The notes under the pieces are model-generated. The model was not told the origin of the DNA, made no database searches, and was given only the letters and a program-made list of their open reading frames with translations. DNA of 46,387 bases from Verrucomicrobiota bacterium (GTDB lineage Bacteria; Verrucomicrobiota; Verrucomicrobiia; JADLBR01): positions 1 through 46,387 of the forward strand of contig JAKQKQ010000203.1 of NCBI GenBank assembly GCA_029560585.1. Direction: 5' to 3'. The translations under genes were made by a program, and so were the position numbers. Positions 10,435 through 19,022 of the stretch are shown in pieces. The stretch's first letter is position 1. Every line of letters begins with the position of its first letter.

Positions 10435-10443
10435 AGACGCGCC

Positions 10444-12585
10444 CTACTTCGACCGCATGACGTAGGTGCCGTCCCAGTTTGCCGGCGGCGGCGAATCCAA
10501 AAAACGGCGCGCCTCGTCGATGTAGCTGCGGCCCAGATAGTCGTGCGGGTAGTGGGACAGGAAATTCTCGAACAGCGCGATGGCGCCCGGGAAGCGGCGA
10601 TTGTAGAAAGCGGTCATCGCCGCGGCGAAGGTGCCGATCGCTTCGGCCGTGATCCTTGGCGATGGATCGCCGACGGCGCCGATCACCTCGTATACGTTGA
10701 CGGGCTTGCTGCGGCCCTTGACCTGGATGCGGCCCACCGGACGGAGGAGAAATGCGGAGCGGACCAGCGGCTGAACGTCCTCGCCAATGAGGATGTCGGC
10801 CCTGAACTCCTTGGTGGCGCCCTCGAGGCGGGAGGCGAGGTTAACGGGGTCGCCGATGACGGTGAATTCCATGCGCCTGGTGGAGCCGATGTTGCCGACG
10901 ACGACCTCCCCGTGGTTGATGCCGATGCCCATTCGCATGGGGATGCGTCCCTCGGCGGCCCATTTCTCGTCCATCTCGGCGAGCCGCCGGAACATGGCGA
11001 GGGCCGCGCGAACCGCGCGTTGCGCATCCTCCTCTCGCCCGCCGGAGACGGTGTCGCCCCAGACGGCCATCACGGCGTCGCCAATGAATTTGTGGAGCGT
11101 GCCACCCTCGTGGAGGATGCAGTCCACCATGCCGCTCAGGTACTCGTTGAGCTGGGCGACCAATTCTTCGGGGCGGGCGTTCTCCGAGATGGATGTGAAG
11201 TCGCGCACGTCGGAAAACAGGATGGTGACGGGCCTCCGCACGCCGCCGAGCATGCTCTGGAGGCGGTGGCGATCCGACAGCAGGGCGTCGGCGATGTTCT
11301 TGGAGACGTGGGTTTCGAACGTGCGGCGCAGGCGGACCCGCTCGCGCTGCTCGAGCCAGAAATCCTGGGCCTGGCTGCCGATGCCGACGAGCCCCATCGC
11401 CGCGAGCGGCGTGGCCAGCAGGATCACCAGCGAGAATGATGAGAAGAGCCACTGCGCGATGGCGGCGTAGGCGGCCATCACGGCGACCAGCGCGGCGAAG
11501 CGCAGCAGCGCGTTGTGGGGCATGCGGGGCACGGTGTAGGCGACGGCGCTGCAGGCGAGCAGCAGCGGCAGCCAGCTCAGGGGGGGCAACTCGGCGAGCC
11601 GCAGACCCTGGAGCGCCGCGGCCACCACCTGCGCGTGGATTTCCACGCCCTTCATCTCGCCGAAAGGCGTGAGGTGCTTGTCCTGAAAATGTGGTGCCGT
11701 CGGCCCCACCAGCACGATCTTGTCGCGCAGGAGTTCGCCGTTTCGAAACATTTGCGACCAGCTCTTGTCCTCGATGATAAAATGATAGGGGTAGACCGAC
11801 ACCACCCCGCAGTCCCTCCCCTCCCCGAACCCAAGATAGGGGATGAGCGGCCGACCCTTGCGGAAGGTGTCCGCGCGGTCGGCGCCAATGGCCGCGCGCA
11901 GAATCTGGAGGGGAAAGCTGGGCCGGTAGGACCGCTGTTCCTCGGGGATTAACGGCTGCTCGATCGCCTCCGGCGAAATCTCGTAATCGACCCGGCGGAT
12001 CACGCCATCCAGATCAGGAAAGTAATTCACCAGGCCGTGGAGCGTCTTGCGGATGAACCTCTCGAGCGGGAAGAAGACCTGGGTGGCGGCACCCGCATCG
12101 CCCTGGGCGCTATTAATCACCAGGTTGGCACCGATGACGACACGGCCCGTGTACCGGGCTAGGACGGACTCGAAGGCGGCATCGTCCTCTTCGCCGTAAG
12201 AACTGGCATTAAGAAAGAGGAGGTCGAGCGCCACGGCCCTTGCGCCGCCGCGGAGCAGGCGATCGATCAGGATCCCGTGGACTTCGCGCGGCCAGGGGTA
12301 TTGCGAACGCATCAGGCGCAGGCCACGATTCGTCTGGAAGACAGATTCGTCAAAGAGCTGACCCAACTGCATGGAGGCGTCGTCGATGGCAATGACGACC
12401 ACCCCCGGAGGATCGCCCGCCTGTCCCCGCACCCTGAAGCGCCAATCGATGGATCGCAGTTCGGTGCCCACCACCTCGGGGCGCTGGAGCCACAGTCCCG
12501 CGAAGATAAACAGCGGGATCCCAAACCAGAGCAGGCCCAGCGGGCCGGCGCGGTGTGAGGTCGGTTCGTCGCGGGGAGAGGCCAT
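10444..12585 (-). CDS. CHASE2-domain adenylate/guanylate cyclase
   Basis: A 713-residue membrane receptor cyclase. Order: an N-terminal membrane helix (about 14-33); an extracytoplasmic CHASE2 sensor domain (about 40-330, with VVVIAIDDASMQLGQ and RDKIVLVGPTAPHFQDKHLTPFG); three closely spaced helices (about 340-420); then a class III cyclase domain. Metal-binding aspartates lie in LFSDVRDFTSIS and FIGDAVMAVWG. Lys in LHKFIGDA and Asp in VIGDPVNLASRLE are the usual adenylate-specific purine contacts, so cAMP is the likely product. The CHASE2 ligand is unknown. ATG 12585 is preferred over an in-frame TTG at 12627. It is monocistronic and convergent with purH. Confidence 0.93.
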   Translation of the reverse strand: MASPRDEPTSHRAGPLGLLWFGIPLFIFAGLWLQRPEVVGTELRSIDWRFRVRGQAGDPPGVVVIAIDDASMQLGQLFDESVFQTNRGLRLMRSQYPWPREVHGILIDRLLRGGARAVALDLLFLNASSYGEEDDAAFESVLARYTGRVVIGANLVINSAQGDAGAATQVFFPLERFIRKTLHGLVNYFPDLDGVIRRVDYEISPEAIEQPLIPEEQRSYRPSFPLQILRAAIGADRADTFRKGRPLIPYLGFGEGRDCGVVSVYPYHFIIEDKSWSQMFRNGELLRDKIVLVGPTAPHFQDKHLTPFGEMKGVEIHAQVVAAALQGLRLAELPPLSWLPLLLACSAVAYTVPRMPHNALLRFAALVAVMAAYAAIAQWLFSSFSLVILLATPLAAMGLVGIGSQAQDFWLEQRERVRLRRTFETHVSKNIADALLSDRHRLQSMLGGVRRPVTILFSDVRDFTSISENARPEELVAQLNEYLSGMVDCILHEGGTLHKFIGDAVMAVWGDTVSGGREEDAQRAVRAALAMFRRLAEMDEKWAAEGRIPMRMGIGINHGEVVVGNIGSTRRMEFTVIGDPVNLASRLEGATKEFRADILIGEDVQPLVRSAFLLRPVGRIQVKGRSKPVNVYEVIGAVGDPSPRITAEAIGTFAAAMTAFYNRRFPGAIALFENFLSHYPHDYLGRSYIDEARRFLDSPPPANWDGTYVMRSK

Positions 12586-12701
12586 CGTATCCGGCACGAA
12601 TGTGCGCGCGGATTGGCCGTGGGGCAAGCGCCGTCAGGGCGTGGCCTGTGGGCAGCCCTGCGGGGCGCACCTGTCGCAAAACGCCAGGCCGTCACCTTCA
12701 C

Positions 12702-12793
12702 GCTGGCGTTTCAGTATCAGTTGGGAGGGACGCCGTCCCCGGCGTCCGCGATTCACCAGCCGCGCAACGCCCGGGCCAACCCGGCCCGCGAGG
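12702..12793 (+). repeat. D-type 92-bp repeat, copy D1
   Basis: A 92-bp block from GCTGGCGTTTCAGTATCAG to the CCCGCGAGG at its right end. Its reverse complement recurs at 14485-14576 with only three differences (about 97% identity). Shorter relatives occur near 29893, 42823 and 35520. Confidence 0.85.
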
Positions 12794-12799
12794 CGAGGC

Positions 12800-12973
12800 T
12801 GTCTCAAAACTCAAACGCCCAACACGGAACATCCAACAATCAATGCCCATCTGATGACAGAGGGGACCTCCAATGGTGTCCGGCGCGCGACAATGCACGG
12901 CACCTCACAGAGATGCCCTACAAAATTTGTAGGCCGCCTGTGCCAGGCGGCGCGGTTCAGAGGTTTTGAGACA
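12800..12973 (+). repeat. E-type inverted-repeat element, copy E2
   Basis: A 174-bp element, bounded by TGTCTCAAAAC and GTTTTGAGACA, the perfect form of the terminal repeat. It is the same length as E1 (2117-2290). The inner part includes the palindrome ACAAAATTTGT and the hairpin GCCGCCTGTGCCAGGCGG. It encodes nothing, so it resembles a MITE or another short non-autonomous element. Confidence 0.8.
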
Positions 12974-13191
12974 CGCTCAGGCCGTGGGCCCTCCCCAGGA
13001 TGCTCGCATGGCGCACCCATCGAAAGGACATGGGCCACGGGACAATAACGTTTTGTGACAGACTCGGGCCGGGGTCCTCGTGGGCCGCGTCAGCCGGGCA
13101 ACCGCGCGATCCGCGTAACCCAAAAACCCCGCTTGAAACTCTGGCCCGCCGGCCCAAGACTCCCCACCCCGGCGTTTCCGCCGGGGGCGCG

Positions 13192-13914
13192 ATGGAAGTG
13201 CTGGCGATCATCCCCGCCCGTGGCGGCTCGAAGAAGGTTCCCGGAAAGAATATCCGGCCGCTCGATGGTGTCCCGATGATCCACCACAGCATCCGGGAGG
13301 CCAGGCGCTCGCGCCACATCACGCGCGTCATCGTCTCGACCGACGACGAGGCCATCGCGGCGGTCGCGCGAGAGGGCGGGGCCGAGGTGCCCTTCCTGCG
13401 CCCCGCCGAACTGGCCGGGGACCACGTCACCGACCTGCCCGTTTTTCAGCACGCCCTGCGCTTTCTTGAGGAACGCGAGGGATACCGCCCGGCGATCATC
13501 GCCCACCTTCGGCCCACCGCCCCCCTGCGCCGCGCGGAGCACATCGACGCCGGCATCGACCTGCTGCTCGGCTCGGATGCCGATTCGGTGCGCAGCGTCA
13601 CCATCGCGGGCCAACACCCGCACAAGATGTGGCGCTTCGAGGGCGCGGAACTGCGGCCGTTCATGCCGCACCTCACGCTCGCGGATGAGCAGTTCAACCA
13701 GCCGCGGCAACTCCTGCCTCCCGCGTTCATCCAGAACGGGTCGGTCGATATCGTCCGGCGCGAGGTCATCATGGATCTCCATTCCATGACCGGTCGCAAG
13801 ATCCTCGGCCTCCTCATGGACGAGCTGGACTCGGTCAACGTCGATCACGAGGAGGATTTCCTGCTGGCCGAGGTGCTCTTGCGGCGGCGGGGGGCCAAGG
13901 CGAACGGTGCCTGA
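13192..13914 (+). CDS. CMP-sugar (acylneuraminate-type) cytidylyltransferase
   Basis: Activates an acidic nine- or eight-carbon sugar with CTP to give a CMP-sugar for surface glycans. The 240-residue protein opens with the nucleotide-binding signature LAIIPARGGSKKVPGKNI, followed by STDDEAIAAVA and RPAELAGD. HLRPTAPLR is the family segment just after the first domain. The exact sugar (Neu5Ac, legionaminic or pseudaminic acid, or Kdo-like) is unresolved. The ATG at 13192 gives the canonical start; the long open frame upstream crosses repeats. The next gene overlaps its end or starts four bases later, so the two are translated together. Confidence 0.88.
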   Translation: MEVLAIIPARGGSKKVPGKNIRPLDGVPMIHHSIREARRSRHITRVIVSTDDEAIAAVAREGGAEVPFLRPAELAGDHVTDLPVFQHALRFLEEREGYRPAIIAHLRPTAPLRRAEHIDAGIDLLLGSDADSVRSVTIAGQHPHKMWRFEGAELRPFMPHLTLADEQFNQPRQLLPPAFIQNGSVDIVRREVIMDLHSMTGRKILGLLMDELDSVNVDHEEDFLLAEVLLRRRGAKANGA

Positions 13915-14269
13915 CGTCATGAGCGATCCGAACGCCAAGATCGGCCAAGAGGGAAAGACAATCTGCGTCGATATCGACGGCGTGCTGGCCGTGCCCCGCG
14001 CCGATTTGAAGTATGCCGACTGCGAGCCAATCCCCGGGGCCGTCGATGCGCTGCGGCGACTCAAGGCGAAAGGATACCTCATCGTGCTTTTCACCGGTCG
14101 CCACTTCAATCGCCTCGAGGAGACGCGGCTCTGGCTCGAGCGCCACGGCCTTCCCCACGATCACATCGTCATGGGCAAACCCACCGCCCGCTATTACATC
14201 GATGATCGCGGCATCACCTTCCGGGGCGACTGGGCCGCCGTCGAGCGAGAGATCGAGGGCGGCGAATAG
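13907..14269 (+). CDS. Small HAD-type phosphatase of capsule/CMP-sugar clusters
   Basis: A 120-residue single-domain HAD protein. Motif I is CVDIDGVLAV with both aspartates. Motif II is VLFTGRH. A Lys in VMGKPTARYYIDDRG serves motifs III/IV with the acidic pair DD. This order, and the WLERHGLPHDHI segment, resemble the EcbF/BcbF capsule-biosynthesis phosphatases. Paired with a CMP-sugar synthetase, it plausibly dephosphorylates the sugar-9-phosphate precursor, which is inference. GTG 13907 overlaps the upstream stop by eight bases; ATG 13919 just after that stop is an alternative. Confidence 0.8.
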   Translation: MPDVMSDPNAKIGQEGKTICVDIDGVLAVPRADLKYADCEPIPGAVDALRRLKAKGYLIVLFTGRHFNRLEETRLWLERHGLPHDHIVMGKPTARYYIDDRGITFRGDWAAVEREIEGGE

Positions 14270-14749
14270 CAGATTTTCGCCCGCCGAGGCATGCCCTGAC
14301 CCGGGAGCCCGCGCCAGCTTGTGCGGCGCACGAATGCGCCGCTTTGGCCGTTCATCCGGCCCTGGGAAAGCGGCGCCCGGCCATAGGGGACAGCACCTCA
14401 CCAAAACGCTTCGCCAAAGCCACGGCATCTTGATGAATCTTTCGATGGATGCGCCATGCGAGCATCCCTGGGGAGTGCCCGCGGCCTCGCGGGCCGGGTT
14501 GGCCCGGGCGTTGCGCGGCTGGTGAATCGCGGACGCCGGGGACGGCGCCTCTCCCAACTGATACTGAGACGCCAGCTGGGTCGCGGGTCTGGTGATCTTG
14601 GAGCCACGCACCCGTGGACGATCACAGAGGAAGAGCCCTCGAGGAATCGGCGTCGGCGTTCTCATCAGAAGAACACCGTTGCTCCAGATCGGCCGCGCCC
14701 GATCACAAACGCGCTTGAGGACGGCGCCGGGCTCGCGCAGACTGGCCGG
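14270..14749. other. Gene-free 480-bp stretch with inverted repeat D2
   Basis: Contains D2 (14485-14576). Ahead of it is a segment (about 14430-14480) like the region before the D block near 29850 and, inverted, near 13010. The remaining sequence (14580-14749) is GC-rich with no motif I can name. No promoter for the next gene is obvious. Confidence 0.6.
14485..14576 (-). repeat. D-type 92-bp repeat, copy D2 (inverted relative to D1)
   Basis: An inverted copy of 12702-12793 with three mismatches. D1 and D2 bracket the CMP-sugar synthetase and HAD phosphatase genes, giving a 1.9-kb cassette with inverted ends. Confidence 0.85.
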
Positions 14750-15499
14750 GTGCGCACTCCGCTGGCTCTCCAGCTCCATAGCCTCCGCGAAGAAGACACG
14801 GCCAATCCGGGGGGCAAACTGCGGCGCATCCGGGCCCTCGGTTATCAGGCGATCGAACTCGCCGGCTCCTACGGCATGCCCGCGAGGGAATGGAAATCCA
14901 TCCTCGAAGAGACCGGGCTAGCCGTCGTCGGCGCCCATGTTCCCCTCGATGCGCTGACCGCGCGGTTCGATGAAGAGGCCGACTTCCATGCGGCGATCGG
15001 CAACCGCCGCATTGTCGTGCCCACGCTTCCGCCGGAATACCGCGTTCTCGACGGCTTCGTTCGTGCCGCCGAGCTGCTTGGCCGCCTGGGCCAACGGCTC
15101 GCGGACCGCGGCCTCGAGCTCCTGTACCACAACCACGGATACGAATTCCACGAGTTTGATGACGGGCGCACGGGCATGGACGTCCTGTTCGGGGGCACCG
15201 ATGCGGATCGCGTCGGTTTCGAGATCGACGTGGGCTGGGTCGAGACGGCCGGGGCCGACCCGGCCGATTTCCTTCGGGAGAACGCGACCCGCGTGCGCGC
15301 CCTTCACCTCAAGGAGATACGCCACCGCGATGGCGCCCTCGTCCCCATCGGCCAGGGCGACGTCGATTTCGCCGCCATCATACCCCTCGCGCTCCACCGC
15401 CACTGGCCCATGATCGTCGAGTACGAGGGCGGTGCCGCATCCTCCGCCGTCAAGATGTCCGCCGATCACCTCCGCCACCTCATGGAGGCCATCACCTAA
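14750..15499 (+). CDS. Sugar phosphate isomerase/epimerase (TIM barrel)
   Basis: A 249-residue member of the xylose-isomerase-like TIM-barrel family. It begins PLALQLHSLREEDTANPGGKLRRIRALGYQAIEL, the usual first strand and helix. Metal-site residues expected in this fold appear in YHNHGYEFHEFDDGR (about 125-140), GFEIDVGWVETAG (about 155-170) and LHLKEIRHRDGALVPIGQGDVDF (about 187-210), where the last is the hallmark of this group. Substrates are sugars or inositol derivatives and cannot be specified. There is no signal peptide. The GTG start at 14750 is chosen because upstream codons fall in repeat sequence. Confidence 0.85.
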   Translation: MRTPLALQLHSLREEDTANPGGKLRRIRALGYQAIELAGSYGMPAREWKSILEETGLAVVGAHVPLDALTARFDEEADFHAAIGNRRIVVPTLPPEYRVLDGFVRAAELLGRLGQRLADRGLELLYHNHGYEFHEFDDGRTGMDVLFGGTDADRVGFEIDVGWVETAGADPADFLRENATRVRALHLKEIRHRDGALVPIGQGDVDFAAIIPLALHRHWPMIVEYEGGAASSAVKMSADHLRHLMEAIT

Positions 15500-15518
15500 C
15501 CGCCCCCCGGAGAAACCC

Positions 15519-16004
15519 ATGCCGTCCTTTGATGCCGCCGCCGGAGTCGACCTCGCCGAGGTCCGAAACGCCATCAACCAGGCCCGCCGCGAACTCGGCA
15601 GCCGCTTCGATTTCCGCAACGTCGCGTGGGAGATCGTCGAGGAGAAAGACCAGCTCGTCATCTCCGCGCAGGACGAGTTCAAGCTCCGGGCCGTCTACGA
15701 CATCCTCACCGCCAAGCTCGCCGGCCGCAGCGTCAGCCTGAAGAACATCGACCCGCAGCCCGCCGAGATCTCCTCGGTGGGCCGCGCCAGGCAGGTCATC
15801 AAGCTGAAACAGGGCCTCGATACCCCCGTCGCCAAGGACATCGTCGCGCGCATCAAGGACCTCGATCTCAAGGTCCAGGCCCAGATCATGGAGGGCAAGG
15901 TCCGCGTCACCGGCAAGAAGAAAGACGACCTCCAGACCGTCATCGCATTCCTCCGCAAAGAGGATCTCCCCGTCGGCCTCAACTTCGAGAACTTCCGGGA
16001 CTGA
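15519..16004 (+). CDS. yajQ: YajQ family nucleotide-binding protein
   Basis: A 161-residue UPF0234 protein. Members have been shown to bind cyclic di-GMP in Xanthomonas and Pseudomonas and to bind nucleotides elsewhere. Family blocks are clear: MPSFDAAAGVDLAEVRNAINQA at the start, FDFRN near 30, VQAQIMEGKVRVTGKKKDDLQ near 120, and the closing DLPVGLNFENFRD. GGAG six bases before the ATG supports the start. It follows the epimerase by 19 bases and is probably cotranscribed, although no functional link is known. Confidence 0.95.
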   Translation: MPSFDAAAGVDLAEVRNAINQARRELGSRFDFRNVAWEIVEEKDQLVISAQDEFKLRAVYDILTAKLAGRSVSLKNIDPQPAEISSVGRARQVIKLKQGLDTPVAKDIVARIKDLDLKVQAQIMEGKVRVTGKKKDDLQTVIAFLRKEDLPVGLNFENFRD

Positions 16005-16196
16005 GCGGTTTCAGGAAGTCCCGTGGCCAGCACGCCACCGGCGCAGGACCGCCGTCGCGGGCAAGATTGCCTTCGGCACGGCAGGCGGGCGCGTCGAAGG
16101 CCTGCGACACACGCAACTTTGGCGTCACGCACCCCTCCGCGCGCGCGCGGCATAATGCTTCTCAGGCCGCCGACGGGCCTTTACCCTTGGGGTGCC

Positions 16197-19022
16197 ATGA
16201 GCACGCCCGCGCCCCATTCGCATGCCCGCTTTGCGACCCCCGCCGTCATTCTCCTCGCCGCGCTTTCTCTCGCGGCGCTCCAACCCTGCCGGTCGGCGCC
16301 CGCCGCCGAAGGCCAGGGCGGGGGAGACCCCCTTGCCGCGGGATTCATTGCGCCCCCCGATGCGTCGAAGCCTTGGGCATACTGGTGGTGGCTCAATGGC
16401 AACGTGGACGAGCGCACGATCACGCGCGATCTCGAGGCGATGAGGGCGGCCGGTTTCGGCGGGCTGCTGATGTTCGACGCGCGCGGTTACCATGACGACA
16501 CCAGCCACGTGCCGGCGCCACCGGCCAAGATGGACTTCATGGGTGCCGAGTGGCGGCGACTGCTGAAGTTCTCGCTCGCCGAGGCGAATCGCCTGGGGCT
16601 GGAGGTCAGCGTCAATCTCAGCAGTTGCGCGGGCGCGCTGAAGGGACCCTGGGACGTCGGCGATGACGTGCCAAAGAAGCTCGTTTGGAGGGCCACCGAA
16701 CTGCGGGGCCCGAAGTTTGCTGCGGAGCTGACAAAACCGGAGGGCAAGCGGTTTTGGGACGTGGCCGTGATCGGGGTGCGGCATGACGATGCGGCGGCGA
16801 AGCTCTCCGATGAGTGGCAGGATGTGGCGCCGAAGCTCGGATCCCAGCCCCCCGTGACCGAGGTCGTGGATCTCACCGCGAAGGTGGACGAGCGCGGCAA
16901 GCTTGCGATCGATGTGCCGGAGGGGCGCTGGACGCTGCTGCGGTTCGGCTACATGACCCTGGATGGCGACCCCGCCCACCACGGGCAGATGGTCACCGCC
17001 CAAGACGTGGACATCCTCGACCCGGACGCGGTCGGGCGCCACTTCGATCGGATGGGCAGGGCACTCCTGGAGGACGCCGGCCCGCTGGCGGGCAAGACGC
17101 TGACGCATTTTTACAGCGTCAGTTGGGAGGGGGCGATACCGACGTGGACGCGCGGATTCGAGGGGGAATATGAAAAGCGCCGGGGCTATTTGCTGCGGCC
17201 GTGGCTCCCGGCGCTGGCGGGCTTCACCGTGAAGAATCACGCGGATTCGGGGCGCTTCCTGGGCGACTACTACAGGACGCTGGGCGATTGTTTCCGCGAC
17301 AACTTCTACGGCAAGATGCGGGCGCTGTGCGCGCAGGCGGGCCTGAAGTGGCATTCGGAGTCCGGCGGGCCATGGAACCGAAAACTCGCATCTTTCGCCG
17401 ATGCGGACCAGCTCGCGTTCCTCGGTCGCAATGACATGCCGCAGGGCGAGTTCTGGTTCACCGGCGCGCCGATCAAAAGCCGCAGGGACATGAATCGCCC
17501 GCAGGCGATGGCCGCGCACATCTACGGCAGACAACTGGCCGCGAGCGAGGCGTTCACGCACATGATCCAGCACTGGTCCGCCTACCCGGCCGCGCTGAAA
17601 CCGTTTGCCGACTCGGCGTTCTGCGACGGCGTCAACCACCTCATTTGGCACACGTTCACCGCCTCGCCGGACGAATTCGGCAAACCCGGCATCGAATATT
17701 TCGCCGGCACGCACATCAACCCAAACGTCACGTGGTTCCCGCAGGCGCGCGCGTTTCTCGATTATCTTGCCCGCTGCCAGTTCATGTTGCGGCAGGGGCT
17801 GCCCGTCAACGACGCCGCCGTGTACATCGGCGACAAGCCGTATCAGCACTGGGGCCGCGGTGCGCGCTGGAGCGAGAAAGCCACCCTGGGGTTGCCGCCG
17901 GGCATCAATTACGATCTGGTCTCGACCGAAGTGCTGCTGGATCGGCTCACGGCGAATGGCGGCAGGCTCATGCTACCGGAGGGCACCAGTTACCGGATGC
18001 TGATCGTGGATCTCGACGACGAGACGGTTCCACCCGCGACGCTGGAACGGATCTCCAAGCTGCGAAACGAGGGGATCGCCGTGGTGCTGGGGAGCCGCAA
18101 GCCGCAGGGCGCAACCGGCCTCCCCGCCCGCCCTTCCGACGACGCCGATGTGCGGCGCCTCGCCGATGCGCTCTGGGCGAAACCATCGAGCGCCGAGGAA
18201 GCGATGGGCGCCGGGAAGATCCTGCCCGATTACGAGGGGCCATTCGAATACGCGCATAGGCAGGAGGGCAAGACGGACATCTACTTCGTGTCGGGCAAGG
18301 GCACCGCCGACTGCACCTTCCGGGTGACTGGTCGGCAGCCGGAGCTGTGGGATCCTGTCACGGGACGATTGAGCGCCGCCGCCGCATGGCGCGCCACCCG
18401 GGATGGTCGGACAACGGTCGCCCTCGCGCTGCCGGAGACTGGCTCCGTTTTCGTGGTGTTCCGCGCTCCCGGCGAACCGCGCGAATCCGCGCCGCCGTCC
18501 CCACCGGCGGAATTGGCGTTGGCCGGACCGTGGAACGTGAACTTCGGCCCGAAGACCGTCGCGTTTGATGAACTGGTCCCTTGGAACAAGAGCGCCGATG
18601 CCGACATCAGGTATTTTTCCGGGGCGGCCACCTACCACAAAACGTTTGAATTGACCGAGGCGCAGGCCAGCCAATCACTCCGCCTCGAACTCGGGGAGGT
18701 CAATGTCATCGCGCGGGTCCGCCTCAACGGCAAAGACCTCGGGGTTGTCTGGACCGCCCCGTGGAGCCTCGGGCTAACCGGCGCGGCCAAGGCGGGCCGC
18801 AACGAGCTGGAGATCACCGTCCTCAACACGTGGGTCAACCGCCTGATCGGCGATGCCGCGTTGCCGCCCGAGAAGCGCACCACGAAGACGAACGTCGGCC
18901 TGCAGGCTGGCAAGCGCACGTTCAAGGCTTTCCAGGGCTTCGCCTCCGAAGACCCCCTGATGCCCTCCGGCCTCATCGGGCCCGTCCGCATCCAGTTCGC
19001 CGAGAGACGCGAGATCCCTTGA
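16197..19022 (+). CDS. GH106-type alpha-L-rhamnosidase
   Basis: A secreted glycoside hydrolase of 941 residues. A signal peptide (about 1-40, ending near SAPAAEG) precedes the catalytic part, which opens with KPWAYWWWLNGNVDERTITRDLEAMRAAGFGGLLMF, the entry motif of the GH106 (rhamnosidase) family and relatives. Features of that group include FYSVSWEGAIPTWT (about 305) and LKWHSESGGPWNRK (about 382), which probably carry catalytic acids. The C-terminal 160 residues form a galactose-binding-like jelly roll (RLELGEVNVIARVRLNGKDLGVVWTAPW). The ATG at 16197 is chosen because it begins the signal peptide. Its stop overlaps the start of the next gene by one base (TGATG). Substrate within rhamnose-containing pectins or ulvans is inferred. 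Confidence 0.88.
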   Translation: MSTPAPHSHARFATPAVILLAALSLAALQPCRSAPAAEGQGGGDPLAAGFIAPPDASKPWAYWWWLNGNVDERTITRDLEAMRAAGFGGLLMFDARGYHDDTSHVPAPPAKMDFMGAEWRRLLKFSLAEANRLGLEVSVNLSSCAGALKGPWDVGDDVPKKLVWRATELRGPKFAAELTKPEGKRFWDVAVIGVRHDDAAAKLSDEWQDVAPKLGSQPPVTEVVDLTAKVDERGKLAIDVPEGRWTLLRFGYMTLDGDPAHHGQMVTAQDVDILDPDAVGRHFDRMGRALLEDAGPLAGKTLTHFYSVSWEGAIPTWTRGFEGEYEKRRGYLLRPWLPALAGFTVKNHADSGRFLGDYYRTLGDCFRDNFYGKMRALCAQAGLKWHSESGGPWNRKLASFADADQLAFLGRNDMPQGEFWFTGAPIKSRRDMNRPQAMAAHIYGRQLAASEAFTHMIQHWSAYPAALKPFADSAFCDGVNHLIWHTFTASPDEFGKPGIEYFAGTHINPNVTWFPQARAFLDYLARCQFMLRQGLPVNDAAVYIGDKPYQHWGRGARWSEKATLGLPPGINYDLVSTEVLLDRLTANGGRLMLPEGTSYRMLIVDLDDETVPPATLERISKLRNEGIAVVLGSRKPQGATGLPARPSDDADVRRLADALWAKPSSAEEAMGAGKILPDYEGPFEYAHRQEGKTDIYFVSGKGTADCTFRVTGRQPELWDPVTGRLSAAAAWRATRDGRTTVALALPETGSVFVVFRAPGEPRESAPPSPPAELALAGPWNVNFGPKTVAFDELVPWNKSADADIRYFSGAATYHKTFELTEAQASQSLRLELGEVNVIARVRLNGKDLGVVWTAPWSLGLTGAAKAGRNELEITVLNTWVNRLIGDAALPPEKRTTKTNVGLQAGKRTFKAFQGFASEDPLMPSGLIGPVRIQFAERREIP

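Larger units (their letters stand above)
12586..13191. other. Gene-free 606-bp stretch filled with repeats
   Basis: It separates the divergent cyclase and CMP-sugar genes. It contains repeat D1 (12702-12793), then E2 (12800-12973), then a segment (12985-13070) repeated in inverted form at 29806-29900. That segment includes GTTTTGTGACA at 13050-13060 as another E-type end. The last 120 bases must hold the promoter of the CMP-sugar gene, but no clear -35/-10 pair is visible. Confidence 0.7.

Noticed and set aside
10441-12585. CHASE2 protein as a histidine kinase
   Set aside because: The C-terminal part has class III cyclase motifs (LFSDVRDFTS, FIGDAVMAVWG) and no HisKA/HATPase segments.
14456-14749. 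N-terminal extension of the sugar epimerase by 98 codons
   Set aside because: It lies in repeat D2 and other non-coding sequence; the family N-terminus begins at GTG 14750.
16125-17849. 574-codon minus-strand frame opposite the rhamnosidase, and the 1,076-codon one at 41242-44472
   Set aside because: Arg/His/Ala-rich shadow translations that run across real genes and repeats without any recognisable motif.
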